A DNA stretch of 64,000 bases from assembly GCF_028622115.1 (NCBI RefSeq), contig NZ_CP097263.1:2480001-2544000 (forward strand), read 5' to 3'. Position numbers and translations under genes: made by a program. The notes under the pieces are model-generated. The model was not told where the DNA came from, did no database searches, and worked only from the letters and a program-made list of their open reading frames with translations. This DNA comes from Kutzneria chonburiensis. Its GTDB lineage: Bacteria; Actinomycetota; Actinomycetes; Mycobacteriales; Pseudonocardiaceae. This document shows, one piece after another, positions 38,463 through 47,711 of the stretch (the first letter of the stretch is position 1; each line of letters starts with the position of its first letter).

Positions 38463-39703
38463 GGCGTCTCCTCCCGAACCGGCAGCACGGCGTCGAACAG
38501 CACCGGCAGGTGGGCCGGCCCCGGCACGATGTTGTCCTGCCGCAGCGGGACTTCCGCCACCGGCACCGCGCAGCGCAGCGACGGCACGCGCCGCAGCACC
38601 GTCTCCAGCGCCACCCGAAGCTCCAGGCGGGCCAGCTGCTGGCCGACGCACGCGTGCGGGCCGCGGCCGAAGCTGAGGTGCGAATTGGGTGTACGGGCCA
38701 GGTCGAGCGTCTCCGGGTCCGGGAACACCGACTCGTCGTGGCCGGCGGCGCCGATGCCGGCGATCACGTAGTCGCCCGCCTTGATCTGGACGCCGCCCAT
38801 CTCCGTGTCGGCCACGGCCTGGCGCAGGATGCCCACGTCGCCGGGCAGGAAGCGGACGAACTCGTCGACCGCGGTCGGCGCCAGCGACGGATCCGCGACC
38901 AGCCGGGCCATCTCGGCCGGGAACTCGAACAGAGTCAGCATGATGAAGGTCAGCATGCCGGCGGTGACGTCGAAGCCGGCCGAGATCAGCGCGAAGCCGA
39001 TCGACTCCAGCTCGTCGTCGGTGAACGGCCGGTCGCCGGCCTCGCTGCGGGCGATGATGTGGCTGAGCGCGTCGTCGCCCGGGTTCTCCCGGCGGTCCAC
39101 CAGCAGCTTGCGCACGTACGCCTTGAGCTTGTCGAACGCGGCAGTGGCGATCTCCGGGTCCATGGAGATGTCCAGCGCGGCGGCGGCCGAGTCGTGGAAC
39201 AGCTGGCGGTCCGCGTACGGCACGTCCATCAGGTCGGCGATCACCGCCGTGGTCACGGGCTTGGAGAACAGCTCGTGGAAGTCGACCGGCTGCTCGGCGC
39301 CGGCGATGGCGTCCAGCGCCTCGTCGACGATGCGCTGCACCGACGGCCGTAACGCGTCCATCCGCTTGGCCGCGCCGATCTCGATGCCGAAGGCGCGGCG
39401 GAACCGCAGGTGCTCGGCGCCGTCCATCCGGTTGAAGTCACCGGGCTCCATCGGCTGCGGCGGCCACATCCGCGGCAGCATGTGGTTGATCGAGCCGGCG
39501 GCCGAGCTGAACCGGGTGGTGTCGCTGAGCACGTCCTTGACGTCCTCGTAGCGGTTGACCATCCAGGCGTCGATGCCGGCGGGCGTGCGCACCCGCGCCA
39601 CGGGGCCGTTCAGGTCGGTGTCCTCGTGGCCGGGGGCAGCGGCGAACGGGCAGCCGCGGGCGCGGTCGGCAGCCCGCGCGGACAATTCGGTGTTGACAGA
39701 CAA
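38459..39703 (-). CDS. Cytochrome P450
   Basis: About 414 residues from a TTG at 39703 (GGGAG eight bases upstream); the ORF is open to 39754 but the extension runs through the operator. It has I-helix SAGFDVTAG, heme loop FGRGPHACVGQ with the cysteine ligand, and normal length. It is cytoplasmic and class I, with its own ferredoxin downstream; a ferredoxin reductase must come from elsewhere. The substrate is unknown. A 17-bp inverted repeat at 39740-39756 lies at the expected promoter and suggests local control. Confidence 0.93.
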   Translation of the reverse strand: MSVNTELSARAADRARGCPFAAAPGHEDTDLNGPVARVRTPAGIDAWMVNRYEDVKDVLSDTTRFSSAAGSINHMLPRMWPPQPMEPGDFNRMDGAEHLRFRRAFGIEIGAAKRMDALRPSVQRIVDEALDAIAGAEQPVDFHELFSKPVTTAVIADLMDVPYADRQLFHDSAAAALDISMDPEIATAAFDKLKAYVRKLLVDRRENPGDDALSHIIARSEAGDRPFTDDELESIGFALISAGFDVTAGMLTFIMLTLFEFPAEMARLVADPSLAPTAVDEFVRFLPGDVGILRQAVADTEMGGVQIKAGDYVIAGIGAAGHDESVFPDPETLDLARTPNSHLSFGRGPHACVGQQLARLELRVALETVLRRVPSLRCAVPVAEVPLRQDNIVPGPAHLPVLFDAVLPVREETP

Positions 39704-39739
39704 AGGCCCACTCCCCAATGTGTGGCATTTCCCCGGTAC

Positions 39740-39756
39740 GCGTGACGTCGTCACGC
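39740..39756. promoter_or_regulatory. Operator-like inverted repeat GCGTGACG-T-CGTCACGC
   Basis: Perfect 8-bp arms with a single central T, 37-53 bp upstream of the proposed P450 start. This is the place and size for a repressor site on the P450-ferredoxin operon. Confidence 0.6.
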
Positions 39757-39890
39757 AACCACCATCACGTTATCGGTGTTTACCGAAATTGCCAAGTATT
39801 CATGGGGAGAACGTTCGATCGACCGGGAACGGACGGCCATCGACCAGGCCGAATGGCGATCGGGCCGGTGATCGCGCCAGGGGACGGGAC

Positions 39891-39915
39891 ACGGGCGGCC
39901 GTGGCCGCCGCCCGT
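39891..39915. terminator. Hairpin terminator of the cold-shock gene
   Basis: ACGGGCGGC and GCCGCCCGT, 9-bp arms with a 7-nt loop, starting seven bases beyond the cold-shock stop codon on the minus strand. Confidence 0.6.
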
Positions 39916-39921
39916 CGTCCG

Positions 39922-40302
39922 CTACAGCGAGATGCCGCGGGCCCTGGCCACGTCGGCCACGGTCTCGCGGATACGCACGATCTGCGCCCCGGTCAGGTCC
40001 GGGACCTCGACCAGCAGCGCCTCGGTCAGCTCGGCGCCGAACCCCGACACCGCGCCGCCACCACCCGAACCGCCCGAACCCCGCCCGCCGGACCGACCGG
40101 TCCGCCGCACGTCGACGGCCTTCAGGCCGCGGTCGCCCTCCTCGATCTGGAACTCGACCGTGGTGCCCGGCTTGAACACCGACTTGTCCTCACTGAGGTC
40201 GTTCGCGTGCACGAAAACGTCCTCGCTGCCGGAATCCGGCGCGATGAACCCGAAACCCCGCACGTCGTCGAACCGCAGCACCCGCCCTGTTGCCACACCC
40301 AC
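39922..40302 (-). CDS. Cold-shock domain protein with C-terminal extension
   Basis: About 126 residues; possible starts are TTG 40305, GTG 40302 (best spacing from GAGGTGA) and GTG 40296. Residues ~3-65 are a cold-shock RNA/DNA-binding fold with RNP1 RGFGFIAPD and RNP2 DVFVHAND. A Gly/Ser linker follows and then a ~45-residue helical tail (ELTEALLVEVPDLTGAQIVRIRETVADVARARGISL) not found in minimal CspA. It is probably an RNA chaperone. No partner gene is apparent. Confidence 0.92.
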   Translation of the reverse strand: MGVATGRVLRFDDVRGFGFIAPDSGSEDVFVHANDLSEDKSVFKPGTTVEFQIEEGDRGLKAVDVRRTGRSGGRGSGGSGGGGAVSGFGAELTEALLVEVPDLTGAQIVRIRETVADVARARGISL

Positions 40303-40329
40303 CAACTCTCACCTCGCACAATCCAACCT

Positions 40330-42765
40330 TCAACCGGCTACTGTACCGTCGGGGAGATCAACGGTGAGTCGCCGGTCGGCCACCGAGCGTCCGACCTCGA
40401 GCCGGTGCCCGCCGGGTGCGTCCCGCCAGCCGCCCTCCCGCCACACCTGCCGTGACCGGCGCGGGACGGCGATGACCACGGTGGCCCGCTCGCCAGGGCC
40501 CGCGGTCACCGAGGCGAAACCGGCCAGCCAGCGCGCCGGACGCTCGGCATCGGGCCCGGCCGGTGCGAGATAGGTCTGCACGATCTCGCGACCGGCGCGA
40601 ATGCCGGTATTGCGGACGACAACAGTGACCGTGCCGAGAATGTCGGGCTCGTCGGAAGCTTCGAATTCGGCGGATTCGTACGCCCAATCCGTGTAGCCGA
40701 TTCCGTGACCGAACCAGTACGCCGGTTCGGTGTCGCCACGCTGCCAGGCTCGATAGCCGATGAATACGCCCTCGTCATAGCTCAGCACGCCGTCGGTCGG
40801 CGTCACGGTCAGCACCGGAGCATCCTCGGTGCGCCTGGGCCACGTCGTCGGCAGGCGGCCGCCGGGCTCGGCGACACCGGTCAGCACGTCGGCCAGCGCC
40901 GCCCCGGCCGCCTGGCCCGGAAACCAGGTCAGCAGCACTGCCGCCACGTCGTCCGCCCACGGCATCTCCACCGGCGACCCCGCGTTCACCACGACCACCG
41001 TGCGGGGATTGGCCGCTGCGACCCGGCGCACCAGCTCGTCCTGCGGCCCCGGCAGCGCCAACGTGGTGCGGTCGAAGCCTTCGCTCTCACTCTGGTCCGT
41101 CGTGCCGACCACGACCACCGCGACATCAGCGTCCTTCGCGGCGGCCACCGCCCGCTCGATCCGCCGCTCCGGGTCGGCCTCGGGGCCGCTGTGGCCCAGC
41201 GTCAGGGCGATCCAGACGTACTTGTTGATGCCGCGCTCCAGGCCCAGCGGCGTGAGCCGAAAGCTGACCTGGACCGGCCGCCCGGCTTCGAGATCGACGT
41301 CGAAGCGCCGTTCCCGCGGGTTGAGCACGGCCGTGAACGGGTCGTCGCCGGCCGGCATGTTCGACTCCTCGAACAGAACCGTGCCGGCAATCTCCAGGCG
41401 GGCCTGACCGAGTCCGATGAAGGCGAAGGTCTGCCGGCCGGTCTCGAACGGCGTGAACGTGCCGGCGATCTCCACCGTCCGCACCCGCTTGGGGTCCACT
41501 CCGGCCGGTGCCTCGCCGATCCACCGGATCGAGCCCTGGTCCAGCGGCCCGGACGCGACCTCAACACCGTCGCCGTCCAACGCGATCCAGCGGAGATCCG
41601 CGTTGTCCCCCAACGGAGGCAGCTGCGTGCGTGGGTCCGCGCCGAGCTCGTACACCACGTTCGGGAACACCTGGCGCAGACCGTCCAACGGCGAGATCAC
41701 CTCTTGCGGGTACACCACCGCGCTGCCGCCGCCGAGGATCCGCGCGTCCTTCGCCGCCCCGCCGAGCAACGCCACCATTGGCGATTTGGTGGCGTCCAGC
41801 GGGAGCAAATCCACTGTGTTGTGCAGCAACACGAACGACCTGACCGCCACTTCACGGGCCAGCGACCCGCCGTCGATCGGCTCCGGCAGCGTCGTCACTG
41901 CCGGCTCGACGCCGTCCAGAATGCCCACCCTGGCCGCCAACAGCAGAACCCGACGGACCATCGCATCCACCACCTGCTCCGGCACCCGCCCGTCCCGGAC
42001 GGCCTGCGCCAGATCCCGGCCGAAGGGCGTGATCGGACCGGGCATCGCCACGTCAAGGCCACCTTTCGCGGCCCGCTCGGTGTGCCTGGTCGCCGTCCAG
42101 TCCGAGACGATGAAGCCGTCGAAACCCCACTCGTCACGCAGGATCCCGTTCTGTAGCGGACCATGCTCGGTCATCGTCGCCCCGTTGACCGAGTTGTACG
42201 CCGCCATCACGCCCCACGGCCGCGCCTGCTTGACGATGATCTCGAACGGCGCCAGGTACAGCTCGCGCAGCGTCCGTTCATCAGCGTGAACGTCCACCGT
42301 GTACCGCTGCGTCTCGGAGTCGTTGGCCACGAAGTGTTTCACCGTCGTCGCCACACCCCCGTCCTGCACGCCGCTGACATAGCCCGCGCCGACGAGACCG
42401 GTCAGCAGCGGATCCTCCGAGTAGCACTCGAAATGCCGACCGCCCAACGGGGTCCGGTGCAGGTTCACGGTGGGCGCCAGCAGCACGTGCACGCCCTTGC
42501 GGCGGGCCTCCTGCGCCAACAGCCGGCCGACCTGCCGGGCCAGCTCCGGATCCCAGCACGCGGCCAGCGCCGTCGGGCTGGGCAGCGCCACCGACGGGTC
42601 GTCAGGCGTCTGCCGCGTGCCGCGGACACCGATCGGCCCATCCGACATCACCAGCGAGGCCAGGCCGATCCCCGGCGCCGCCGGCAGCGACCAGCGGTCC
42701 TGCCCGGCCAGCAACGCCGCCTTGGTGTCCAGATCCAGCCGTTCGACCAGCTTGTCGAGATCCAT
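40330..42765 (-). CDS. GH3 beta-glycosidase with PA14-like insertion
   Basis: About 811 residues from the ATG at 42765 (GGGTGGGG upstream). The N-terminal GH3 barrel holds SDGPIGVRG, KHFVANDSE and VSDWTATRH with the nucleophile Asp near 226. The second GH3 domain carries LLNNTV-like LLHNTVDLLPLD and later GTTDQSESEGFDR. A PA14-like module (about 400-510) is inserted and the C-terminus is fibronectin-III-like (ILGTVTVVVRNTG). No signal peptide is seen, so it is intracellular. It likely acts as a beta-glucosidase on small glycosides. Confidence 0.92.
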   Translation of the reverse strand: MDLDKLVERLDLDTKAALLAGQDRWSLPAAPGIGLASLVMSDGPIGVRGTRQTPDDPSVALPSPTALAACWDPELARQVGRLLAQEARRKGVHVLLAPTVNLHRTPLGGRHFECYSEDPLLTGLVGAGYVSGVQDGGVATTVKHFVANDSETQRYTVDVHADERTLRELYLAPFEIIVKQARPWGVMAAYNSVNGATMTEHGPLQNGILRDEWGFDGFIVSDWTATRHTERAAKGGLDVAMPGPITPFGRDLAQAVRDGRVPEQVVDAMVRRVLLLAARVGILDGVEPAVTTLPEPIDGGSLAREVAVRSFVLLHNTVDLLPLDATKSPMVALLGGAAKDARILGGGSAVVYPQEVISPLDGLRQVFPNVVYELGADPRTQLPPLGDNADLRWIALDGDGVEVASGPLDQGSIRWIGEAPAGVDPKRVRTVEIAGTFTPFETGRQTFAFIGLGQARLEIAGTVLFEESNMPAGDDPFTAVLNPRERRFDVDLEAGRPVQVSFRLTPLGLERGINKYVWIALTLGHSGPEADPERRIERAVAAAKDADVAVVVVGTTDQSESEGFDRTTLALPGPQDELVRRVAAANPRTVVVVNAGSPVEMPWADDVAAVLLTWFPGQAAGAALADVLTGVAEPGGRLPTTWPRRTEDAPVLTVTPTDGVLSYDEGVFIGYRAWQRGDTEPAYWFGHGIGYTDWAYESAEFEASDEPDILGTVTVVVRNTGIRAGREIVQTYLAPAGPDAERPARWLAGFASVTAGPGERATVVIAVPRRSRQVWREGGWRDAPGGHRLEVGRSVADRRLTVDLPDGTVAG

Positions 42766-42981
42766 AGGCCCCACCCTGCCAGAACCGTGCCCCGGCCTGG
42801 AACAGCGCGAAACGCGGGCCGACCTGCCCGGTCACTCCTTGCCGGCGGCCGGCGGCTACCGGCCGCGCACCCTGCCCTTCACTCCGAAGGCAGCGTGCCC
42901 CTCCCACACTCGGCGCTGACACCGGCGAAAACACTGGAGTTAACGTGAATTTGCTCAGTACCCGACCGAAAGGGGACATCG

Positions 42982-43161
42982 ATGTCGCCGACAGATCTGG
43001 TGGCACAGTGGCGGACGGTGGCGCATGCGTCGGACAACCCGGCGGGCCCGCTGTACGTGAGCGAGCACGCGGAATCCGAGGTGGCCAACCGCATCCCGCC
43101 GGACACGCTGCACGGCTGCGGCACGGCCTGCACCGGTTCGCGCACCCGGCAATGCTGCTGA
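42982..43161 (+). CDS. Class II lanthipeptide precursor (59 aa)
   Basis: ATG at 42982 with AAGGGGA six bases upstream, seven bases before the LanM gene. The product begins MSPTDLVAQWRTVAHASD, has an acidic middle (VSEHAESEV) and ends TLHGCGTACTGSRTRQCC. The last 18 residues contain all four cysteines and five Ser/Thr, as needed for several (methyl)lanthionine rings, while the first ~40 have no cysteine and look like a leader. There is no obvious double-glycine cleavage site, and the exporter has no peptidase domain, so the leader protease is unknown. Confidence 0.85.
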   Translation: MSPTDLVAQWRTVAHASDNPAGPLYVSEHAESEVANRIPPDTLHGCGTACTGSRTRQCC

Positions 43162-43168
43162 GCCCGCG

Positions 43169-45460
43169 ATGACCGAGGCCGGCGATTTCGACGATTGTCT
43201 TGGCTGCCTGGTCGAGCCGGCACTGGCCGACCTGGATACCGGGCTGCGCGGCATCGCCGGCCTCACCCGCGCCGAAGCGAAGGCGGTGCACGACGGGGCC
43301 GCCGCGGCGCTGCTGGAAACGGTGCGCCGCAAGGTGACCCGCACCCTGGTGTTGGAGTTGAACGCGGCGCGCGTGACCGGCCGGTTGACCGGCGCGGACC
43401 CGGCGGCGCGCTGGAGCGAGTTCCTCGAACTGGCCGCACGGCGCGAGTTCTGGGACTCGCTAACCGAGCACTACCCGACGCTGCTGGCGCGCGTCGATGC
43501 GATCGTAGCAAACCGCTGCGCCGCCGCGCTGGAGCTGGCGACCCGGTTCGCTGCCGACCGCGATCCCGCCCTTGGTGAGCTCCGCGAGGTCACGTTCGGG
43601 GCCGGCGACAGCCACCGCCACGGGCGGACCGTCGCGATCGTCCGGTGTGCCAACGGAAACACCGTCTACAAGCCGCGGCCGGTCGAGGTCGACCGAGCGC
43701 TGTCCTCCTTTCTGTCCACTCTGGACGTCCAGATCCGGGTACCGGACGTTGTCGTCCGCGACGGCTACGGCTGGGCCGAGTTCGTCACCCACCGGCATTG
43801 CGCCGACGACGGCGAGCTACGGGACTTCTATCGCGGTATCGGCCACTGGCTCGCAATCTCCCGGCTGGTCGGCGGCAGCGACCTGCATGCCGAGAATCTG
43901 ATTGCCTGCGGCCCAGTGCCGATCGTCGTCGACTGCGAGACGCTGTTCACGCCGTCCCAACCGATCGAGCCCTCCCGCGGCGGCATCGCCGTCGACAAGG
44001 CCCGCGACCTGGTGGCCAACTCCGTGCTGCGCACCGGTTTGCTGCCCGGTCGTGGCATGGCGCTTGGCTGGCGTGGCGTGGACATGTCGGCCACCGGCTC
44101 GCTGCCCGATCAGCAGCCGGTCACTGAGTTGCCGGTGGTTCTCGGCGTCGGCACGGACACCGCGCACGTGGGCAAAGCCGTGGCGGAGATTCCGTTGGCC
44201 GGCAACCATCCCAGCCCGGAGCCGGTGCTGGCGCGGTACTGGCCGCAGGTACTGGCCGGCTTCGACGAACTGACCGGCCGGCTAACGGCACTGGACCGTG
44301 ACGGCCGGCTGGCAGCGCTGCTGGAGCCGTTCCAAACGTGCGAGATCCGGATCGTCAAGCGCGCCACCGAACAGTACGCGGAAATCGGCCGCATGCTCTG
44401 GCACCCGGTCTCCCTGCACGGTCCGGAACAGGCGATCGAACGTGCGGCGAAGGTCCTGGAGTCGCCCGAGATCGACGATCTGCTGACCGGCGACATCCCC
44501 TTCTACCCCGCCGTTCCCGGCTCGGTCGGCGTCGGGGAGGCGCTGGACCGCTGGCGGCGTGGTGACGTCGAGGTGGAACGGCAGGTGATCCGGGCGGCGC
44601 TGGTCAGCGCGTACCTCAACGACGGTTGGATGCCGGACGAGAAGCCCATGCGCCCCACCGTGATCCGCACCGACGACCTCGACCGGCGTCGCCGCCGGCT
44701 CGCCGCGGAGTTGATGCAACGCCTGGTGCGGGCGGCGATCCGCGGCGCGGACGGGACGGCGACGTGGATCGCGCCGGTGCTGAGCGACACGGGGTGGACC
44801 GTCCGGCCGCTCAGCCAGGACGTGTACGGCGGTTCAGCCGGCGTCGCGATGGTGCTGGCCGGCTATCAGCACGAGGTGGCGGCCGACCGTGCCGATCCCG
44901 TACCGGGCGTCGACTCCCTGCTGGCCGATACCCGGCGCTCGTTCGACGGTGTCACCGCGGACATGACGCAGTGGCGCAAGGATCATCCCGACCATCGGCC
45001 GCCGCAGGTCGGCGCCTATCTGGGCCTCGGCGGGCTGCTGTGGTTCCAGGGCTCGGCCGGAGCCGCCGACCTCGCCGCCGCGGTCGCCGCCGACCAGCAG
45101 TACGACGTGCTCATGGGCATGGCCGGCGCGATCGTGCCGCTGCTCGGTCTCGGCCGAGTCGACGAAGCCCGCGACATCGGCGACCGGCTGGTCGACGCCG
45201 CACAGGTCGTCGACGGCAAGGCCCACTGGGCGTCGATCCGCTGGCCCGCCGGGCTCGGCGGCTTCGCCCACGGCTCGACCGGCATCAGCTGGGCGCTGGA
45301 CCGGCTGGCGTTGGTCACCGGCGACGACCGCTACGCGGCGGTCGCCGAGGCGGCGCAGCGGTACGAGGAATCCCTCTACAAGATCGACCGCAATGGCTGG
45401 CTTGACAACCGCGAAAAGACCGAATCGGCACCGCTTGGTGCCATGGAGCTGCGGGAATAG
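43169..45460 (+). CDS. LanM lanthipeptide synthetase, first part (dehydratase and start of cyclase; frame broken)
   Basis: A 763-codon ORF. The N-terminal dehydratase (DUF4135) shows NTVYKPRPVEVD, GGSDLHAENLI and PIVVDCETLFTP, the expected kinase-like lanthipeptide dehydratase motifs. The LanC-like cyclase begins near residue 545 (DVYGGSAGVAMVLAGY) and includes GFAHGSTGISWAL. The frame then ends LGAMELRE at 45460, before the zinc-binding motifs. At about 45431-45433 the expected continuation is found in the -1 frame. Alone, this product could dehydrate but not cyclise. Whether the break is a mutation, an assembly error or programmed frameshifting is open. Confidence 0.88.
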   Translation: MTEAGDFDDCLGCLVEPALADLDTGLRGIAGLTRAEAKAVHDGAAAALLETVRRKVTRTLVLELNAARVTGRLTGADPAARWSEFLELAARREFWDSLTEHYPTLLARVDAIVANRCAAALELATRFAADRDPALGELREVTFGAGDSHRHGRTVAIVRCANGNTVYKPRPVEVDRALSSFLSTLDVQIRVPDVVVRDGYGWAEFVTHRHCADDGELRDFYRGIGHWLAISRLVGGSDLHAENLIACGPVPIVVDCETLFTPSQPIEPSRGGIAVDKARDLVANSVLRTGLLPGRGMALGWRGVDMSATGSLPDQQPVTELPVVLGVGTDTAHVGKAVAEIPLAGNHPSPEPVLARYWPQVLAGFDELTGRLTALDRDGRLAALLEPFQTCEIRIVKRATEQYAEIGRMLWHPVSLHGPEQAIERAAKVLESPEIDDLLTGDIPFYPAVPGSVGVGEALDRWRRGDVEVERQVIRAALVSAYLNDGWMPDEKPMRPTVIRTDDLDRRRRRLAAELMQRLVRAAIRGADGTATWIAPVLSDTGWTVRPLSQDVYGGSAGVAMVLAGYQHEVAADRADPVPGVDSLLADTRRSFDGVTADMTQWRKDHPDHRPPQVGAYLGLGGLLWFQGSAGAADLAAAVAADQQYDVLMGMAGAIVPLLGLGRVDEARDIGDRLVDAAQVVDGKAHWASIRWPAGLGGFAHGSTGISWALDRLALVTGDDRYAAVAEAAQRYEESLYKIDRNGWLDNREKTESAPLGAMELRE

Positions 45461-45825
45461 GCATCGCCGCGGCCGACCTGTGGCACCGCACCGAGCACCC
45501 CCAGCACCTCGACGTGCTGCGTCGGAGCGCGCAGTCCATGTGGCCGGATAGTTTCGGCTGGAACCACACGTTGTGTCACGGCGACCTTGGCTGTTGGGAG
45601 GTGGTGAAGGAGGCACTTGACGCCGGCGTCGGTCCGGCCGGGTTGTGCAGACGCGAGTTGGACGCCCACGTGATCGGTGGGCTGGAGGAGTTCGGGGCGA
45701 TTTCCGGGCTGGCACGGGACGCCTTCTCCCCCGGCCTGCTCCCGGGCCTGGGCGGAGTGGCGTATCAACTGCTGCGGATGCACCCCGCGTCGGACCTGCC
45801 GTCGGTTTTGTTGCCCCATGCTTGA
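45433..45825 (+). CDS. LanM C-terminal part in the -1 frame (cyclase zinc ligands)
   Basis: Continues LanM from the shift point: AWCHGAAGIGIAAADLW (zinc-ligand Cys) and NHTLCHGDLGCWE (zinc-ligand Cys-His), then GLARDAFSPGLLPGLGGVAYQLLRM, the usual LanC end. Joined to the upstream frame it gives a LanM of about 885 residues, normal for the family. The stop at 45823-45825 overlaps the ABC transporter start by 8 bp. Confidence 0.85.
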   Translation, partial: AWCHGAAGIGIAAADLWHRTEHPQHLDVLRRSAQSMWPDSFGWNHTLCHGDLGCWEVVKEALDAGVGPAGLCRRELDAHVIGGLEEFGAISGLARDAFSPGLLPGLGGVAYQLLRMHPASDLPSVLLPHA

Positions 45826-47701
45826 GCAGGAGCTGGAGTCCCCGTACTGGCGGTTGGACGACGCCCGGGACACCGGACTGGGACTGTGGCAGCTGGTACG
45901 GAGGCTGCCCGGGACCGTTCGGCCCGTGCTGGGCATCATCCGCGCCGCCGCGCCCGGGTCCGCACTCACCGTGCTCTTCCTGCAGCTGGCGTCCGGCGTC
46001 GCCGCGGCCACCGGCCTGTTGGAAGCTGGTGACACGCTCCAGCACCTGCTCAGCGGTGGGGTGCTCGCCGCCGTGGGACCGGTGCTGCTGCTGGCGTCCG
46101 TATATGCGATCAAGGGCGCCCTGGACACCGGCGTGGCACTGGCCCACGCGCGGATCGGCCCGGCGGTGCACCGGGCGGCCGAGCAGCGGCTGATCGCCGC
46201 CGCACTGGCCGTGGAGCTGGTCGCCTACGACGACGACCGGTTCTACGACCGGCTGCACCGCGCCCGCGACCAGGGGCTGGACCATCTCGATCGGGCCAGC
46301 GACAACCTGGTCGAGCTGGTGGGCGCCGGTGTCGGCGTGGTCGCGGCCGGGGTCAGCCTGGCCGTGATGAACCCGGCGCTGCTGCCGGTGCTGGTGCTGG
46401 GACTGCTGCCGCAGGCATGGGCCGTGCTGCGGTCGGCGCGGCTGGGCTACCTGGGCTCCGCACGGACCGTGAGCCTGCTGCGTCGACTGTGGATGGTCAG
46501 CGGTCTGGCGACCGAGCGGGTTTCCGCCGCGGAGTTGCGGGCCTGCCAGGCCGCGCCGTTCGTGCTCGGCGAGTACCGCACGCTCGCCGAGGCGTACCGC
46601 GATCAACGCACGCGGGTCGCCGTGGCACAGGCACGAGTCGGCGCGGTCGGCCGCGCCCTGGCCGGCGTCGGCGTTGCCGTCACCTATGGGGCGCTGCTGC
46701 TGATGCTGGATGCCCAGTGGCTGCCGCTGGCCGTCGCCGGCGCGGCCGTGGTCGCCATCCGGTCGGCCACCGCCGCGCTGACCCGGCTGGTGCTCGCCGC
46801 CAACCAGGTGTTCGAGCAGTCCCTGTACATCGCCGACTACCTCGCCTTCCTCACCGACGCCGACACCCGCCTCCGCCCGGCCGGCACCCTCGCCGCACCC
46901 GCAGCGCCGGAGACGATCACCTTGCACGGAGTGGGCTTCGCCTACCCCGGCAGTGACCCATGCCTGCACGACGTCGACATGGTGATCCGGCGGGGCCAGA
47001 CCGTCGCCCTCGTCGGCGAGAACGGGTCCGGCAAGACCACCTTGGCCAAGCTCATCGCCGGTCTCTACCAGCCGTCCACCGGCTCCATCGACTGGGACGG
47101 CACCGATGCCGCCCTCCTGTCCCCCGACTCGACCGCCGACCGCGTCGTCCTCGTTCCCCAGGACGCCGTGCGGTGGCCCCACACCGCCCGCGCCAACGTC
47201 CGCATCGGCCGGCACGACCTCTCCGACCCCGACGACCTGCTCCTGCGCTCCGCCGCTTCCCTGGCCCGGGCCGACGAGGTCGTCGACGACCTCCCCCATG
47301 GCTGGGACACCGTGCTGTCCAAGTACTTCCGTGGCGGCCGGGAGCTCTCCGGCGGGCAGTGGCAACGCCTCGCCGTCGCTCGCGGCATCTTCCGCGACTC
47401 CCCCGTCCTCGTCTGCGACGAGCCCACGGCTCCCCTCGACGCTCGCGCCGAGTTCGCCGTCTACGAATCCCTCCGCTCCCTGGCCACCGGCCGCACCGTC
47501 GTCCTCATCACCCACCGCCTCGCCAGCGTCCGCCACGCCGACTGGATCTACGTGCTGCACAAGGGAAAAGTCGTCGAGCAGGGCACCCACCCCCAACTAC
47601 TCGCCGCCGGCGGCCGCTACGCCGAGCTCTATTCCCTTCAGGCCCGGGCCTACGCCTCCGAGCAGGACGCCGTTGTGCACGACGAACAAGCACAACGCTG
47701 A
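45818..47701 (+). CDS. ABC transporter, membrane-ATPase fusion (lanthipeptide exporter)
   Basis: About 627 residues from the ATG at 45818; the longer ORF to 45677 is the shadow of LanM. An N-terminal membrane domain (about 40-330) is followed by an ATPase domain with Walker A GENGSGKTT, signature LSGGQWQRLAVARG, Walker B VLVCDEPTAPLDA and the H-loop ITHRLAS. There is no N-terminal C39 peptidase, so it exports but should not cut the leader. Its position directly after LanM supports export of, or immunity to, the lanthipeptide. Confidence 0.92.
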   Translation: MLEQELESPYWRLDDARDTGLGLWQLVRRLPGTVRPVLGIIRAAAPGSALTVLFLQLASGVAAATGLLEAGDTLQHLLSGGVLAAVGPVLLLASVYAIKGALDTGVALAHARIGPAVHRAAEQRLIAAALAVELVAYDDDRFYDRLHRARDQGLDHLDRASDNLVELVGAGVGVVAAGVSLAVMNPALLPVLVLGLLPQAWAVLRSARLGYLGSARTVSLLRRLWMVSGLATERVSAAELRACQAAPFVLGEYRTLAEAYRDQRTRVAVAQARVGAVGRALAGVGVAVTYGALLLMLDAQWLPLAVAGAAVVAIRSATAALTRLVLAANQVFEQSLYIADYLAFLTDADTRLRPAGTLAAPAAPETITLHGVGFAYPGSDPCLHDVDMVIRRGQTVALVGENGSGKTTLAKLIAGLYQPSTGSIDWDGTDAALLSPDSTADRVVLVPQDAVRWPHTARANVRIGRHDLSDPDDLLLRSAASLARADEVVDDLPHGWDTVLSKYFRGGRELSGGQWQRLAVARGIFRDSPVLVCDEPTAPLDARAEFAVYESLRSLATGRTVVLITHRLASVRHADWIYVLHKGKVVEQGTHPQLLAAGGRYAELYSLQARAYASEQDAVVHDEQAQR

Positions 47702-47711
47702 TCCACGGCAG

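Noticed and set aside
42945-43172. 75-codon plus-strand ORF overlapping the lanthipeptide precursor
   Set aside because: Another frame of the same bases; it has no ribosome-binding site, whereas the precursor frame has AAGGGGA and a Cys-rich end.
45677-45817. N-terminal extension of the ABC transporter
   Set aside because: These codons are the shadow of the LanM C-terminus and give a Cys/Arg/Trp-rich, non-membrane sequence; the ATG at 45818 is the natural start.
44834-47596. 920-codon minus-strand frame opposite LanM and the exporter
   Set aside because: Antisense shadow; no recognisable domain, while the plus strand carries intact LanC and ABC motifs.
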